DNA of 64,000 nt from contig NZ_LQZT01000034.1 in the NCBI RefSeq assembly GCF_001703635.1, positions 98,753-162,752 on the forward strand, written 5' to 3'. Of the stretch, positions 11,387-23,239 are shown in pieces. The position numbers were made by a program, and so were the translations under genes. The notes below the pieces were generated by a model. The model was given only the letters and a program-made list of their open reading frames with translations, was not told the DNA's origin and searched no databases. Position 1 is the first letter of the stretch, and each line of letters opens with the position of its first letter. This stretch comes from Parahoeflea olei. GTDB lineage: Bacteria > Pseudomonadota > Alphaproteobacteria > Rhizobiales > Rhizobiaceae.

Positions 11387-12811
11387 TCACGCGCCCGGGC
11401 GGGCGCCGAGTTCGTCCTCGGCGTCGCCGGAGAGCAGGTCGTCGCCCCGCTGTCCCTGGCGTTCGTCGTCGATCTTCCGGAGCACGGCCTGGTCGACGGC
11501 GGTATCGGTGACGTCGCCGGCGGCCCCGGAATCCGCCGGCGGCTTCGCCCCGGCGCCGGCGCCGGCGGATTTTCCCTGTGGCCGCGGTTTTGCCTTGGGC
11601 AGGGCCGGAACCGCCTCTCCATCCTCGACGCGCAGCCGGTAGGTCGGCGCGGGCAAGGCGATCCCGGCGGCCTCGAGCGCGGTCTTGACGGTGCGGATCG
11701 CCTCGGACCGTGCCTTGACGAAATCGGTCCGGGTCTGGTCGATCCAGCCGGACAGGCCGATGACCACGGTGGAATCACCCACCTTTTCGATCCAGGCGCC
11801 GGGCTCGGGATCGTCGAGCACGAAATGGAGAGCCTCGATCGTGTCGTGGCAGATCGCCAGCGCCTGGGGCAACTGGCTGTCGGCGGCGATGCCGAGTTCG
11901 AACGAGAACCGGCGCTCGGGATTGCGGGTGTAGTTGACGATGGTGGCCTTGAACACGGCGGCGTTGGGGATGCGGATATGGTTGCCGTCGACATCCATCA
12001 GGATGGTGGCGCGCGAGGTGAGCCTTATGACATAGCCTTCCATGCCTTCTAGCGCGATGAAATCGCGCGGCTGGAACGGCTGGCGGACCGACAGCAGGAT
12101 CGAGGCGATGTAGTTCTCCACCGTATCCTTGACCGCAAAGCCGATGGCGAGCCCGATGATGCCGACCGCGCCGAGCACGGTGCCGAGCACGGCGGTGGCG
12201 CCGAGGATATCGAGCGCCACCAGCGCGCCGAGCATCAGGAAGGCGAGCCAGACGGTCTGGCGCACCAGATCGGCGATGAAGGCATTGGGCGTGAGCCAGT
12301 TCCAGGGCTGGACGCGGGTGGTGACGAACCAGCCCAGCAGGCCGATCGCGAGCCAGGCGAGCCCTGCCACCAGAAGCAGCGGCAGATAGTCGAGCGTCTG
12401 CTGCACGCGGCGCTCGAACCGGCCGATCACCGGCTTCAGCCGCTCGCTCACCTGGGTCTGCTCGGTCAGGCGGTTCTCGATGGCGACGACGCCGGAGACG
12501 CGGGACGCGAGCTCCTCGGCGCGGTTTGCGAGCGCGGCTTCCTCGACCTGGCCGCTCAGCGTGACGACGCCGGCCGAAACCGTGACGAAGATCCGGTTCA
12601 GGCCCTCGATTTCGCGAAAGATCGTCTGGATGCGGCTGCGGATCTGGTCGTCCGCGGTCACCTGGTCGCCGATCTCGATGGTGGGGCCGGCGGGGCTCGC
12701 GGCATCCTGGGCGCGGGCGGGTGCGCCGGCCAGTCCCGTCAGGGCGGCAACCAGCACCAGACCGGCGAAAGCGGGGAGGAAACGGCACAAGCGCGGGAGA
12801 TCAGCGGGCAT
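11387..12811 (-). CDS. BON-domain mechanosensitive ion channel (MscS family)
   Basis: Probable small-conductance mechanosensitive channel of the inner membrane that releases solutes on osmotic downshift. 474 aa: signal peptide (residues 1-35, ending APARAQ), a BON domain (about 50-112, VTVSAGVVTLSGQVEEA), four predicted membrane segments (about 138-260), then the MscS pore helix and beta domain (GLAIGFAVKDTVENY; DVDGNHIRIPNAAVF). The last 90 residues are Ala/Pro/Lys-rich and probably disordered. The ATG at 12811 has AGGA 8 bases upstream and starts the signal peptide; the longer in-frame extension overlaps pyrG and is rejected. The BON-MscS fusion is recognisable but its role is not defined here. 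Confidence 0.92.
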   Translation of the reverse strand: MPADLPRLCRFLPAFAGLVLVAALTGLAGAPARAQDAASPAGPTIEIGDQVTADDQIRSRIQTIFREIEGLNRIFVTVSAGVVTLSGQVEEAALANRAEELASRVSGVVAIENRLTEQTQVSERLKPVIGRFERRVQQTLDYLPLLLVAGLAWLAIGLLGWFVTTRVQPWNWLTPNAFIADLVRQTVWLAFLMLGALVALDILGATAVLGTVLGAVGIIGLAIGFAVKDTVENYIASILLSVRQPFQPRDFIALEGMEGYVIRLTSRATILMDVDGNHIRIPNAAVFKATIVNYTRNPERRFSFELGIAADSQLPQALAICHDTIEALHFVLDDPEPGAWIEKVGDSTVVIGLSGWIDQTRTDFVKARSEAIRTVKTALEAAGIALPAPTYRLRVEDGEAVPALPKAKPRPQGKSAGAGAGAKPPADSGAAGDVTDTAVDQAVLRKIDDERQGQRGDDLLSGDAEDELGARPGA

Positions 12812-13008
12812 GATGATGGTCCTGGCGGATGGCCTCAGCTCATGACATGCGCCTGGAGCGCACGGCCCGACCCGGCCGGACCCGGCGACACTAGCGCGAT
12901 GTCCGGGTCCGGTCAAAATCAGCGAGATCGGGGCAGATGTCGGGTACGGGCAGGCATCCTTCGCCCGCGGATGGGGGCGAAAGAGGCGAACACTCTCTAA
13001 AATCGCGG

Positions 13009-14664
<1,656 letters not shown>

Positions 14665-14747
14665 TCAGAAGACTGATTCCGCCACCCCAAAAAACGGATG
14701 ACGCATTTTAGCGGTGAATAACGCGCATGGCGTCAGCAAACCGCATG

Positions 14748-14783
14748 AAAAAACCGGCGGAGGCGAGGATCGCCAACCGCCGG
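14748..14783 (-). terminator. Terminator between secG and pyrG
   Basis: On the minus strand the arms CCGGCGG...GGCGA and TCGCC...CCGCCGG form an interrupted 12-bp stem followed by six Ts. It lies about 20 bases after the secG stop, so pyrG probably has its own promoter or depends on read-through. Confidence 0.75.
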
Positions 14784-14801
14784 CCGGATGAAAGACCGGT
14801 T

Positions 14802-15218
14802 CTACTGACCGGAGGGAACGTCGGAGGCCGGCGCTTCGGGCGCGGCGGGAATGTCGCCCTGGCTGGCAGGGGCCTCGGCCGGCGCGTCGGTTGCCGGCGG
14901 GGTGGAGCTCTGCGGGGCGCCGCCGAGCTGGTCGAGCACGCCCGAGCCCGAGCCGTCGGACTGGATCGGGATCCGGTCGAGAATGTCGGTCGGACGGTCG
15001 CCGTAGCGCGCCAGGATGCCGAGCGCCAGCGAGGTGCAGAAGAAGGCCGCGGCGAGAATGGCGGTGGTGCGCGTCAGCGCATTGGCCGCGCCGCGCGCCG
15101 ACATGAAGCCGGAACCGCCGCCGATGCCAAGCCCGCCGCCTTCGGAGCGCTGGATCAGCACGATGCCGACAAGCGCCAGCACGATCATGAGATGAATGAC
15201 AATCAAAACGGTTTGCAT
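14802..15218 (-). CDS. secG: Preprotein translocase subunit SecG
   Basis: Small inner-membrane SecYEG subunit. 138 aa: TM1 at residues 3-22 (TVLIVIHLMIVLALVGIVLI), the conserved cytoplasmic loop QRSEGGGLGIGGG with the phenylalanine/Ala-rich segment after it, and TM2 at about 52-71. The remaining C-terminal 60 residues are Pro/Ala/Ser/Asp-rich and probably disordered, as in other alphaproteobacterial SecG proteins. tpiA lies upstream on the same strand (128-base gap). Confidence 0.93.
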   Translation of the reverse strand: MQTVLIVIHLMIVLALVGIVLIQRSEGGGLGIGGGSGFMSARGAANALTRTTAILAAAFFCTSLALGILARYGDRPTDILDRIPIQSDGSGSGVLDQLGGAPQSSTPPATDAPAEAPASQGDIPAAPEAPASDVPSGQ

Positions 15219-15346
15219 CAGGTTCTTCCTGCCCTCGGGGGCGCAATCTTCGTCCGGTTTGGCGGCTCTTTACACGACGGCCGCGCGCTTTCCAAGTCCC
15301 GACGGGCGCGAAGCCCGCCGGAGACCCGGCATCCCAGGCGGCTACG

Positions 15347-16117
15347 TCAGCCCAGAAGGCCGCGGCATGCCTTGCAGATGGCGAGGAAGTCGGCCGCTTT
15401 CAAGCTGGCGCCACCGATCAATGCGCCGTCGACATGGGCCACGCCCAGGAGTTCGGCCGCATTGTCCGGCTTGACCGAGCCGCCATAGAGAAGCCGCATG
15501 CGCGCGCCCTCCCCGGCAAAGCGCTTTTCCATCTCGGCGCGAATGAAGGCATGAGCTTCGGCCACATCGTCGACGGTCGGCGTCAAGCCGGTGCCGATCG
15601 CCCAGACCGGTTCATAGGCGATCACGGTGTTGTCGGCGGTGGCGCCATCCGGCACCGAGCCCGCGAGCTGGCGGCCGAGCACGTCGAGCGTCGACCCGGC
15701 CTTGCGTTCGGCCTCGGTCTCGCCGATGCAGATCACGCGCACGAGGCCCGCCTCGCGCGCGGCCTCGGCCTTCGCGCGGACGGTTTCGTCGCTTTCGCCA
15801 TGCAGCGTGCGCCGCTCGGAATGGCCGACGAGCACATGGCTGGCCATGCAGTCGGCGATCATGGTCGCGGAAATGTCGCCGGTGAAGGCGCCGCTCTGGC
15901 GTTCGTGGCAATCCTGCGCGCCGATGGCGAGCGGGCTTGATTCGGCGAGCGCCGTGGCGACGTAAAGCAGCGTGGCGGGCGGGCAGATCAAGGTGTCGAT
16001 CGCATCGGCCAGGTCCGGCCCCAAGCCCTCGGCAATGGCCTTGATCTGGTCCAGGCTCTCGCGTGTGCCGTTCATCTTCCAGTTGCCGGCCACGAGCGGG
16101 CGAATGTCAGGTGTCAT
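15347..16117 (-). CDS. tpiA: Triosephosphate isomerase
   Basis: Interconverts dihydroxyacetone phosphate and glyceraldehyde 3-phosphate. 256 aa, normal length. The N-terminal substrate lysine is in AGNWKMNG, the catalytic histidine in VLVGHSERR, the catalytic glutamate in [11 protein letters not shown], and the phosphate loop in [10 protein letters not shown]. First gene of the minus-strand tpiA-secG-pyrG series; the start at 16117 gives the canonical N-terminus. Confidence 0.98.
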   Translation of the reverse strand: MTPDIRPLVAGNWKMNGTRESLDQIKAIAEGLGPDLADAIDTLICPPATLLYVATALAESSPLAIGAQDCHERQSGAFTGDISATMIADCMASHVLVGHSERRTLHGESDETVRAKAEAAREAGLVRVICIGETEAERKAGSTLDVLGRQLAGSVPDGATADNTVIAYEPVWAIGTGLTPTVDDVAEAHAFIRAEMEKRFAGEGARMRLLYGGSVKPDNAAELLGVAHVDGALIGGASLKAADFLAICKACRGLLG

Positions 16118-16344
16118 CGAATGTCCCCGGGTTGGTCAGTTTCGAGGGGGCTTAGCAGACGGGGCGGGATTTGCAAACGCCGGCTGGCCGCGCAAATGGC
16201 CGCAATCGGCACCAGGCCCGGGGCAAACGCTCTGCCGCCGGGGGTGCGGCGAACAGGCCCGCCGTTTCTTGACAATCGTCAATCGCGCCCCCGGTCGCGG
16301 TGCTAGATTCCGTGTTTGGGGGTAACCGGAAAAGGAGACCGACC

Positions 16345-16806
16345 ATGAGACGCAACAGATTGACGGCGGGCCTGAGCGCGCTCGCCATCCTCGCGCTCGC
16401 CACGGGCGCGTTTGCCCAGCAAGGAATGGGGCTGGGGCGCAATGCGCAGAATTCACCGTTTAACGCGATCGACACCGACGGCAACGGACTGGTGTCGAAA
16501 TCCGAAGTCGCCGCCTGGAGCGACGCGGTCTTCGCCGCCATGGACGCCGATTCGAACGGCTCCCTGACGATCCAGGAATACATGGCCGTCAGGATGGGTC
16601 CCGGCGGCAATGGACAGGGCGGCAACCTCGCCCGCCAGGAGGAGAGGCAGTCGGCCAAGGCGAGCCGGTTCATGGCCATGGACCTGAACCGCGACAGCAA
16701 GGTGACACATGAGGAATTCACCGGCTTCGCGGCCGCCCAGTTCGACCGGGCGGACACCGGCAAGACCGGGCAGATCACGCGCCAGCAGTGGTTTGCCGTT
16801 CACTAG
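16345..16806 (+). CDS. Secreted EF-hand domain protein
   Basis: 153 aa, probable periplasmic calcium-binding protein. Signal peptide at residues 1-25 (basic MRRNRL, hydrophobic core, cleavage near AFAQQ). EF-hand loops are visible at DTDGNGLVSKSE, DADSNGSLTIQE and DLNRDSKVTHEE, and a poorer fourth loop at DTGKTGQITRQQ. Linkers are Gly/Gln-rich. The ATG at 16345 has AAGGAGA 6 bases upstream and starts the signal peptide, so the upstream in-frame ATG at 16300 is rejected. Function unknown. It lies directly before the phytochrome unit on the same strand but 190 bases away, so a link is not shown. Confidence 0.88.
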   Translation: MRRNRLTAGLSALAILALATGAFAQQGMGLGRNAQNSPFNAIDTDGNGLVSKSEVAAWSDAVFAAMDADSNGSLTIQEYMAVRMGPGGNGQGGNLARQEERQSAKASRFMAMDLNRDSKVTHEEFTGFAAAQFDRADTGKTGQITRQQWFAVH

Positions 16807-16997
16807 GCGTCGACCGCCACGGCCGTCCGGAGACCGACACCTCCGGGCGGCCCCGCCGGAACCTGCAAAAAGTAACGGGTTGCGGCCGATTAAGATAGTG
16901 CTTAATTACGCGTTGGCGCTTTCATCCAGAATACAACATACATTATAGACGCCCGTCGGGGGGATGTTATCTTCCGGGCTTGCTCCGGAGACCGTGA

Positions 16998-17570
16998 TTG
17001 CCTGCCGACGACCTAAGACGAACACTGCGCGTTTCGACATCGCCTCTGCATGAAGAGCTTGATACCGTGGTGGGCGACTTTGCCACTGCGGGCGCCTATG
17101 CGGCCTATGTCCGCAAGACGCACCGGTTCCGCCGCTGCATCGAGGCCGCGCTGTGCGACACTGTCGACAGTGGATGGACGCTCGATCCGATCGCGGGACT
17201 TGCCGGCAGGGACTTGGCCGATCTCGGCTTGTCGCCGTTGCCAAAGGCCGACGTGCCGCCATGGTCCCCTTCCCCCGCGGCCCGTCTGGGCGCGGCCTAT
17301 GTGCTCGAAGGCTCGGCGCTCGGCGCGCGGCTGTTGCTGCAGCGGGCGCAGGCCATCGGCCTCCGGCAGGATTTCGGCGCACGCCATCTCGCGCACCAGT
17401 CCGCCGATCCCAGGCGCTGGCGCGCGTTTCTCACCGTTCTGGAAGCGCTTCCCGATGAGATGCACCAAGCGGCCGTTGCCGCAGCCGGGGATGCTTTCCG
17501 ACTCGCCTTCTCCATTTATTCCGAGACCGCTGATGAATTCGCCCCAACCGACCGATCTTACCAATTGTGA
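16998..17570 (+). CDS. bphO: Biliverdin-producing heme oxygenase
   Basis: Opens heme to biliverdin, the chromophore of the adjacent bacteriophytochrome. 190 aa, typical for BphO. The proximal heme ligand is the histidine in SPLHEELD (H18) and the distal helix reads GAAYVLEGSALGARLL. A stop codon lies directly upstream, so translation must start at TTG 16998; GGAG 8 bases before it supports this. The 3' end overlaps bphP by 38 bases in another frame, so the two are co-transcribed and probably translationally coupled. The preceding 190 bases include an AT-rich stretch that may hold the promoter. Confidence 0.93.
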   Translation: MPADDLRRTLRVSTSPLHEELDTVVGDFATAGAYAAYVRKTHRFRRCIEAALCDTVDSGWTLDPIAGLAGRDLADLGLSPLPKADVPPWSPSPAARLGAAYVLEGSALGARLLLQRAQAIGLRQDFGARHLAHQSADPRRWRAFLTVLEALPDEMHQAAVAAAGDAFRLAFSIYSETADEFAPTDRSYQL

Positions 17571-20136
17571 TGCCGAGCCGATCCACATCCCCGGCTCGAT
17601 CCAGCCGCATGGCTGCCTGCTCGCCTGCGACGCGGCGGCGACGGAGATCCAGCGCCATTCCGTCAACGCGCCGGCGATGCTCGGCCTCGACGGCGACCTG
17701 ACCGGCCTGCCGCTCAACAGCACGCTCGGCGCCGAGCTGTCCCACGAGATCCGCAACGCCCTGTCGCGCACCCGCGAGGGCGGACGCTCGGCGCTGCTCT
17801 TCGGCCGCAAAGGTCCCGACGGACAGCTTTTCGACATCGCGGTGCACAGCTTCAAGGGCTCGGCGATCCTCGAATTCGAGCCCGCGCAGGACGATGTGGC
17901 AAAGCCGCTCGAACTGTCGCGCACCATGCTCGGCCGCATCACCGCGATCAGCTCGATCGACCGGCTGGTGTCGGACTCGGTCCGGCTGATCCAGGCCATG
18001 CTCGATTACGATCGCGTGATGATCTACCAGTTCGACCCCGATGGCGCGGGACAGGTGCTGGGCGAGGCCAAGCGGCCGCATCTCGAAAGCTTTCTGGGAC
18101 AGTATTTTCCGGCAACCGACATTCCGCAGCAGGCGCGCGCGCTCTATCTGAAAAACCCGATCCGGATCATCTCCGACGTCAATTTCGAGCGCATTCCGGT
18201 GCTGCCCGTGCTCGACGTCTCCGGCGAACCGCTCGATTTGTCCTTTGCGCATCTGCGCAGCGTCTCGCCGATCCATTGCGAATATCTGCGCAACATGGGC
18301 GTGGGCGCATCGATGTCGATCTCGATCATCATCGATGGCGAGCTGTGGGGCCTGATCGCCTGCCACCACTACGGACCGCGCACGCTGTCGATGGCACAGC
18401 GCGTGGCGGCGGAGATTTTCGGCGAGTTCTTCTCGCTGCATCTCAACGCGTTGCGCCACAAGCAATCGCTCGACGCCGCCACCGCGGCCCGCGCGGCGCT
18501 CGACGGCCTGCTGCAGGAGGCGGTCCAGGTCCGCGACATCAAGGCGTTCCTGCGCAGCCGGCTTGCGGAATTCGCGCAGCTGATTCCGGCCGACGGCTTG
18601 GCGATGTGGCTTGGCGGGGAACTGTCGGTGACAGGGACGACGCCGCCCGAAAGCGAGATCCCGGGTCTCGCGCGGTTTGCGACATCGGTGGCCGAGGGCC
18701 GGATCTGGTCAACCCCCAAGCTTGCCACCGTGCTTCCCGCCGCCGAAGCCTATGCCGAACGCGCCTCGGGCATGCTGGTGGTGCCGCTGTCGCAGCGGCC
18801 GGGCGACTATGTGATGTATTTCCGCAAGGAAGTGGCGCAGACGATCAACTGGGCCGGCAATCCCGAAAAGACCTACGAGACCGGGCCGCTCGGCGACCGG
18901 CTGACGCCGCGCAAGAGTTTCGCGATCTGGAAGGAGACCGTGCGCCGCCAGTCCAAGCCCTGGACCGAGGAGGAACGGCAGTTCGGCGAAGCCGCCCGCG
19001 CCGCGCTGGTGGGCGTCATTCTCGAGCATTCCGAGCTTCTCGCCGATGAGCGCTCCAAGGCGGAGGTGCGCCAGCGCATGCTCAACCAGGAGCTCAACCA
19101 CCGGGTCAAGAACATTCTCGCGGTGATCAAGTCGCTGGTCACGCACCCGACCATGCGCGGCGAGACGCTGGAAGCCTATGTGGAGGCGCTGCGCGGCCGC
19201 ATCCAGGCGCTGTCGGTGGCCCACGACCAGGTGATCCGCGGCGAAGGCGGCGGCGGGCTGCACGACCTGCTGGAAGCCGAACTCACGCCCTACCGGACCG
19301 AGGCCACCCGGGTGAACCTCGACGGGCCCAATGTCTGGATGGATGCGCGTTCCTTCTCGATCATGGCGCTGGTGCTGCACGAATTGTCGACCAATGCCGC
19401 CAAATACGGCGCGTTGTCGGGCCCCGGCGGACGGCTCGACGTCTCGTGGAGCATCGATGCGGCCGGCGCATGCAGGATCGACTGGACCGAAACCGGCGGA
19501 CCGCCGGTGCAGCCGCCGCGCCACCAGGGTTTCGGCACGGTCCTGATCGACCGCAGCATTCCCTATGACCTGGGCGGAAACAGCTCCATCGACTACGCGC
19601 CCGAAGGCCTGAAAGCCAGGTTCACGATTCCCGGGCGCCATGTCTCGCTCAGGACGGTCCGGCCGGCGCGCAGCGCGACCGCCGCACGCGCCGCCGACCC
19701 GCACGCCGTCGCGCTGGCCGGGCGGAGCGTGATGATCCTCGAGGACCAGATGCTGATCGCGCTCGAACTCGAGCAGATCCTCGACGAGGCGGGGCTGCGG
19801 GTGGTGGCGACGGTGGGCTCGCAGCGCGAGGCGATTGCCTATCTGTCCGCCAATGCGCTGCCGGATGCCGCGATCCTCGACATCAACCTGGGCGACCAGA
19901 CCTCGGGCGACGTCGCCGACTTCCTGAGCGCCAGCGGCGTGCCCTTCCTGTTTGCCACCGGCTATGTCGATTCGAGCGCGATCCCGCAGGCCTTCGGGCA
20001 CGTGCCGATCGTGCGCAAGCCCTACACCGCCGAGGCGATCCTGTCGCCGCTCGCCAGGCTGCTTGCCGCCCACGAGACCGGGCCCGCGCCATCCGATCCG
20101 GCATTCCCCGAGCTCCCCTTCCCGCGCGGCGACTGA
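17533..20136 (+). CDS. bphP: Bacteriophytochrome hybrid HWE-family histidine kinase with receiver domain
   Basis: Red/far-red light sensor. 867 aa. The PAS domain has the biliverdin-attaching cysteine C12 before EPIHIPGSIQPHG. GAF carries FPATDIPQQA (PxSDIP with Ser to Thr) and SPIHCEYLRNMG. A PHY domain follows (residues about 325-500). The kinase is HWE type: phospho-acceptor H523 in ELNHRVKN, N-box HELSTNAAKYGAL and the WTE of DWTETGGP. The C-terminal receiver (about 730-850) has acidic residues in LEDQM, phospho-acceptor D783 in ILDINLGD and the lysine in VRKPY. The ATG at 17533 gives the canonical start; the frame is open farther upstream but only through bphO. No separate response regulator is adjacent. 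Confidence 0.95.
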   Translation: MNSPQPTDLTNCDAEPIHIPGSIQPHGCLLACDAAATEIQRHSVNAPAMLGLDGDLTGLPLNSTLGAELSHEIRNALSRTREGGRSALLFGRKGPDGQLFDIAVHSFKGSAILEFEPAQDDVAKPLELSRTMLGRITAISSIDRLVSDSVRLIQAMLDYDRVMIYQFDPDGAGQVLGEAKRPHLESFLGQYFPATDIPQQARALYLKNPIRIISDVNFERIPVLPVLDVSGEPLDLSFAHLRSVSPIHCEYLRNMGVGASMSISIIIDGELWGLIACHHYGPRTLSMAQRVAAEIFGEFFSLHLNALRHKQSLDAATAARAALDGLLQEAVQVRDIKAFLRSRLAEFAQLIPADGLAMWLGGELSVTGTTPPESEIPGLARFATSVAEGRIWSTPKLATVLPAAEAYAERASGMLVVPLSQRPGDYVMYFRKEVAQTINWAGNPEKTYETGPLGDRLTPRKSFAIWKETVRRQSKPWTEEERQFGEAARAALVGVILEHSELLADERSKAEVRQRMLNQELNHRVKNILAVIKSLVTHPTMRGETLEAYVEALRGRIQALSVAHDQVIRGEGGGGLHDLLEAELTPYRTEATRVNLDGPNVWMDARSFSIMALVLHELSTNAAKYGALSGPGGRLDVSWSIDAAGACRIDWTETGGPPVQPPRHQGFGTVLIDRSIPYDLGGNSSIDYAPEGLKARFTIPGRHVSLRTVRPARSATAARAADPHAVALAGRSVMILEDQMLIALELEQILDEAGLRVVATVGSQREAIAYLSANALPDAAILDINLGDQTSGDVADFLSASGVPFLFATGYVDSSAIPQAFGHVPIVRKPYTAEAILSPLARLLAAHETGPAPSDPAFPELPFPRGD

Positions 20137-20283
20137 GCCGGCCGCACGGCCCTTGCCCTGCGGCCCTTTATCCCGCGCCTGCTCTTCAATTCGCCAAAGG
20201 ATTGGTCTAAAGGGTCCGGGGAGTGGTTCGCGGGCGCAGCCTGTGCCGTGACGGACCAGGGTATCGATACCGCGGGAGCTTAG

Positions 20284-22173
20284 ATGCTTGATTTACTGCG
20301 CAGAGGCGCCAAGAGCTGGGTCGCCAAATTCCTTCTGCTGCTTCTGGTCGCCTCCTTCGGCGTCTGGGGCATCTCGGGCTCGATGCTGACGGCGGGCAGC
20401 AATGCCGTGATCAGCGTCGGCGACACGGTGGTCAGCCCCAACGAATTCCGCCTCGCCTATGACCGGCAGGTTGCCGCCGTCAGCCGGCAGGTCGGCCAGC
20501 GGCTGACGGCCGACCAGGCCCGCGCGCTCGGCATCGAAAACCAGGTCTACCAGCAGCTGATCGCAGGCGCGCTGCTCGACGAACAGGCCCGCAAGATGAA
20601 TCTCGGCCTGTCCGACGACCGGCTGGCCCGGCTGATCGCCGAAGACCCCGCGTTTCACGATTTCAACGGCCGCTTCGAACGCGGCAATTTCCAGCGCGTG
20701 CTGCGCTCGGTCGGCATGAGCGAGGAAGACTATCTGCGAAGCCGCGGCCAGGTGGCCGTGCGCACCCAGATCGTCGAGGCGGTGGCCGACGGCATGGAGG
20801 CACCCGAGGTGCTGATGACGGCGCTGGCGCGCTACCAGGCCGAAACCCGCGACGTCGATTACCTGCTGCTGACCAAAGCCAATATCGACCCGGTCGCCGA
20901 GCCCGACGCGGACACGCTTGCCGCCTGGTTCGAAGAAAACAAGGCCGATTACGCCGCCCCCGAATTCCGCAAGATCAGCTATGTGAAGCTGCAGGGCGAG
21001 GACATCGCCGATCCGGCCGCGATCAGCGCGGAAGCCGCGCGCGCCGACTACGATTCGCGCAAGGACCGCTACACGACCGCCGAAAGGCGCACCATCGACC
21101 AGCTGGTGTTCCCCGACCGCGCGGCCGCGGAGGCTGCGGCCGAAGCGCTCGCCTCGGGCAAGAGTTTCGACGAGCTTGCCAGCGAACAGGGCCGCAGCGC
21201 CGCCGATGTGCGGCTTGGCGCCTTCACCAAGGCGTCGATGCCCGACCAGAAGCTCGCGGACGCCGCCTTCGGCGTTGCTGACGCCGGCGGCAGCACCGGC
21301 GTGGTCGACGGCCAGTTCGGCCCCGTGATCCTCAGGGTCGCGGATATCACGCCCGAATCCACCAAGAGCTTTGCCGAAATGGAGCCGGAGATCCGCAAGG
21401 AACTGGCGCTCGCGGAAGCCTCGCGGCTGCTACTCGACGTCCACGACGCCTATGAGGACGCACGCGCGGGCGGGATGACGCTTGCCGAGGCTGCGGCCCA
21501 GCAGAAGCTGAAGCCGGTCACCATCGAGGCGGTCGACCGCAGTGGCCGGGCGCCGGACGGCACCGTGCTCACCGACATTCCCGAATCCAAGCAGTTGCTC
21601 AGCGATGCCTTCGAAGCCGAACCCGGCGTGGAAACCCCGCCGATCAATATCGGCAGCGACGGCTTCCTCTGGTTCGAGGTCGAGGACATCACCCCTGCCC
21701 GCGACCGCACGCTCGATGAGGTGCGCGACCAGGTCATACAGGACTGGATGGCGATGAAGACGGTCGAGGCGCTCGGCGCCAAGGCCAACGAACTCAAGGA
21801 CCGCCTGGACAAGGGCGCCGAGCTTGCCACGATCGCCGAGGAACTGTCGGTCTCGGTCGAGACCAAATATTCGCTCGGTCGCGGCGGCGCGGACGGGGTG
21901 TTCGGCGAGGCTGCCGTGGCGCAGGCCTTCTCCGGCCCGAACGGCCTGGCGGCTGTCGCCGACGACGCCTCCGGCGACAACAAGATCCTGCTCAAGGTGA
22001 CCTCGGTCAATGACGCGGCGACGGTGACGGCGGAAGCCGTTTCGCCCAAGCAGCGCGCGCAGGTGGCCCGGCAGATCGGCGACGACATTCTCGACCAGAT
22101 GGTGGCGCGGCTCGAGGCCGAATACGGCGTGTCGGTCAACCAATCGCTGGCCGAGCGCGCGCTGGCATTCTGA
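20284..22173 (+). CDS. PpiD/SurA-like peptidyl-prolyl cis-trans isomerase
   Basis: Membrane-anchored periplasmic folding factor. 629 aa: a short cytoplasmic N-terminus, one membrane anchor (residues 14-32, [19 protein letters not shown]), a SurA-N-like chaperone domain (about 38-160), a parvulin-type domain (about 255-365, including [18 protein letters not shown]) and a helical C-terminus. The architecture matches PpiD rather than soluble SurA. It lies 26 bases before trpD on the same strand, an arrangement familiar in Rhizobiales. GGGAG precedes the ATG at 20284. Confidence 0.92.
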   Translation: MLDLLRRGAKSWVAKFLLLLLVASFGVWGISGSMLTAGSNAVISVGDTVVSPNEFRLAYDRQVAAVSRQVGQRLTADQARALGIENQVYQQLIAGALLDEQARKMNLGLSDDRLARLIAEDPAFHDFNGRFERGNFQRVLRSVGMSEEDYLRSRGQVAVRTQIVEAVADGMEAPEVLMTALARYQAETRDVDYLLLTKANIDPVAEPDADTLAAWFEENKADYAAPEFRKISYVKLQGEDIADPAAISAEAARADYDSRKDRYTTAERRTIDQLVFPDRAAAEAAAEALASGKSFDELASEQGRSAADVRLGAFTKASMPDQKLADAAFGVADAGGSTGVVDGQFGPVILRVADITPESTKSFAEMEPEIRKELALAEASRLLLDVHDAYEDARAGGMTLAEAAAQQKLKPVTIEAVDRSGRAPDGTVLTDIPESKQLLSDAFEAEPGVETPPINIGSDGFLWFEVEDITPARDRTLDEVRDQVIQDWMAMKTVEALGAKANELKDRLDKGAELATIAEELSVSVETKYSLGRGGADGVFGEAAVAQAFSGPNGLAAVADDASGDNKILLKVTSVNDAATVTAEAVSPKQRAQVARQIGDDILDQMVARLEAEYGVSVNQSLAERALAF

Positions 22174-22199
22174 ACACGGGGCACGGGGGGCCGATCACC

Positions 22200-23234
22200 A
22201 TGGCGGATTTGAAAGCGATCATTGCCAAGGTCGCGGGCGGCGCTGCGCTCGACCGCGAGGAGGCCCGCAGCGCCTTCAACGTGATGATGTCGGGCGATGC
22301 CACGCCGTCGCAGATCGGCGCGCTGTTGATGGGGCTTCGGGTGCGCGGCGAAAGCGTCGACGAGATCTACGGCGCGGTCACGGTGATGCGCGAGAAGATG
22401 CTGCGGGTCGAAGCGCCCGCGGATGCGGTCGACATCGTCGGCACCGGCGGCGACGCTTCGGGCACCTACAATGTCTCCACCGCCGCCGCCTTCATCGTGG
22501 CGGGCGCGGGCGTCAAGGTCGCCAAGCACGGCAACCGGGCGCTGTCGTCGAAATCGGGCGCGGCGGATTCGCTGGCAGCCCTCGGCGTGTCGCTGGAACT
22601 CGATCCCGCCGGCATTGCCGCCTGCGTGGCGGAAGCCGGCGTCGGCTTCATGTTCGCGCCGGCGCATCATTCGGCCATGCGCCATGTCGGCCCGAGCCGG
22701 GTCGAACTCGGCACCCGCACGATCTTCAACCTGCTCGGCCCGCTGTCCAACCCGGCCGGCGTCAAGCGGCAGCTGATCGGCGTGTTTGCGCCGAACTGGC
22801 TCGAGCCGCTGGCCGAAGTGATGCGCGACCTCGGCTCGGAGACGGTCTGGATCGTGCATGGCAACGGGCTCGACGAGATGACCACCACCGGCACGACGCA
22901 GGTCGTGGCGCTCGAAAACGGACGCCTCCGCAAATTCGAGGTCACTCCCGAAGAACTCGGACTTTCAAGGGTTTCGCTCGATCTGTTGAAGGGCGGCGAC
23001 GGCGTGGCCAATGCAGCGGCGCTGCGGCGCGTGCTCGAAGGCGAGAAGAATGCCTATCGCGAGATCGCGCTTTTGAATGCCGCGGGCGCGCTGGTGATCG
23101 CAGGCACCGCCGCGGATTTGCGCGAGGGCGTGGACCTGGCGGCGCGATCGATCGACGGCGGCGCAGCACTCGGCGCGCTCGAGATGCTCGTGCGCGTATC
23201 GCAGGCGCACGCGCCGGCACCGAAAGCAGGGTAA
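22200..23234 (+). CDS. trpD: Anthranilate phosphoribosyltransferase
   Basis: Second step of tryptophan synthesis: transfers phosphoribose from PRPP to anthranilate. 344 aa. The PRPP-binding glycine-rich motif is [32 protein letters not shown] and GPLSNPA are further family signatures. It lies 5 bases before trpC and follows the PpiD-like gene, so the tryptophan branch is read together with a folding factor. Confidence 0.97.
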   Translation: MADLKAIIAKVAGGAALDREEARSAFNVMMSGDATPSQIGALLMGLRVRGESVDEIYGAVTVMREKMLRVEAPADAVDIVGTGGDASGTYNVSTAAAFIVAGAGVKVAKHGNRALSSKSGAADSLAALGVSLELDPAGIAACVAEAGVGFMFAPAHHSAMRHVGPSRVELGTRTIFNLLGPLSNPAGVKRQLIGVFAPNWLEPLAEVMRDLGSETVWIVHGNGLDEMTTTGTTQVVALENGRLRKFEVTPEELGLSRVSLDLLKGGDGVANAAALRRVLEGEKNAYREIALLNAAGALVIAGTAADLREGVDLAARSIDGGAALGALEMLVRVSQAHAPAPKAG

Positions 23235-23239
23235 AGACC

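Noticed and set aside
16269..16309. TTGACA and TAGATT before the EF-hand gene as a sigma70 promoter
   Set aside because: Spacing is 29 bases, too long for a normal promoter.
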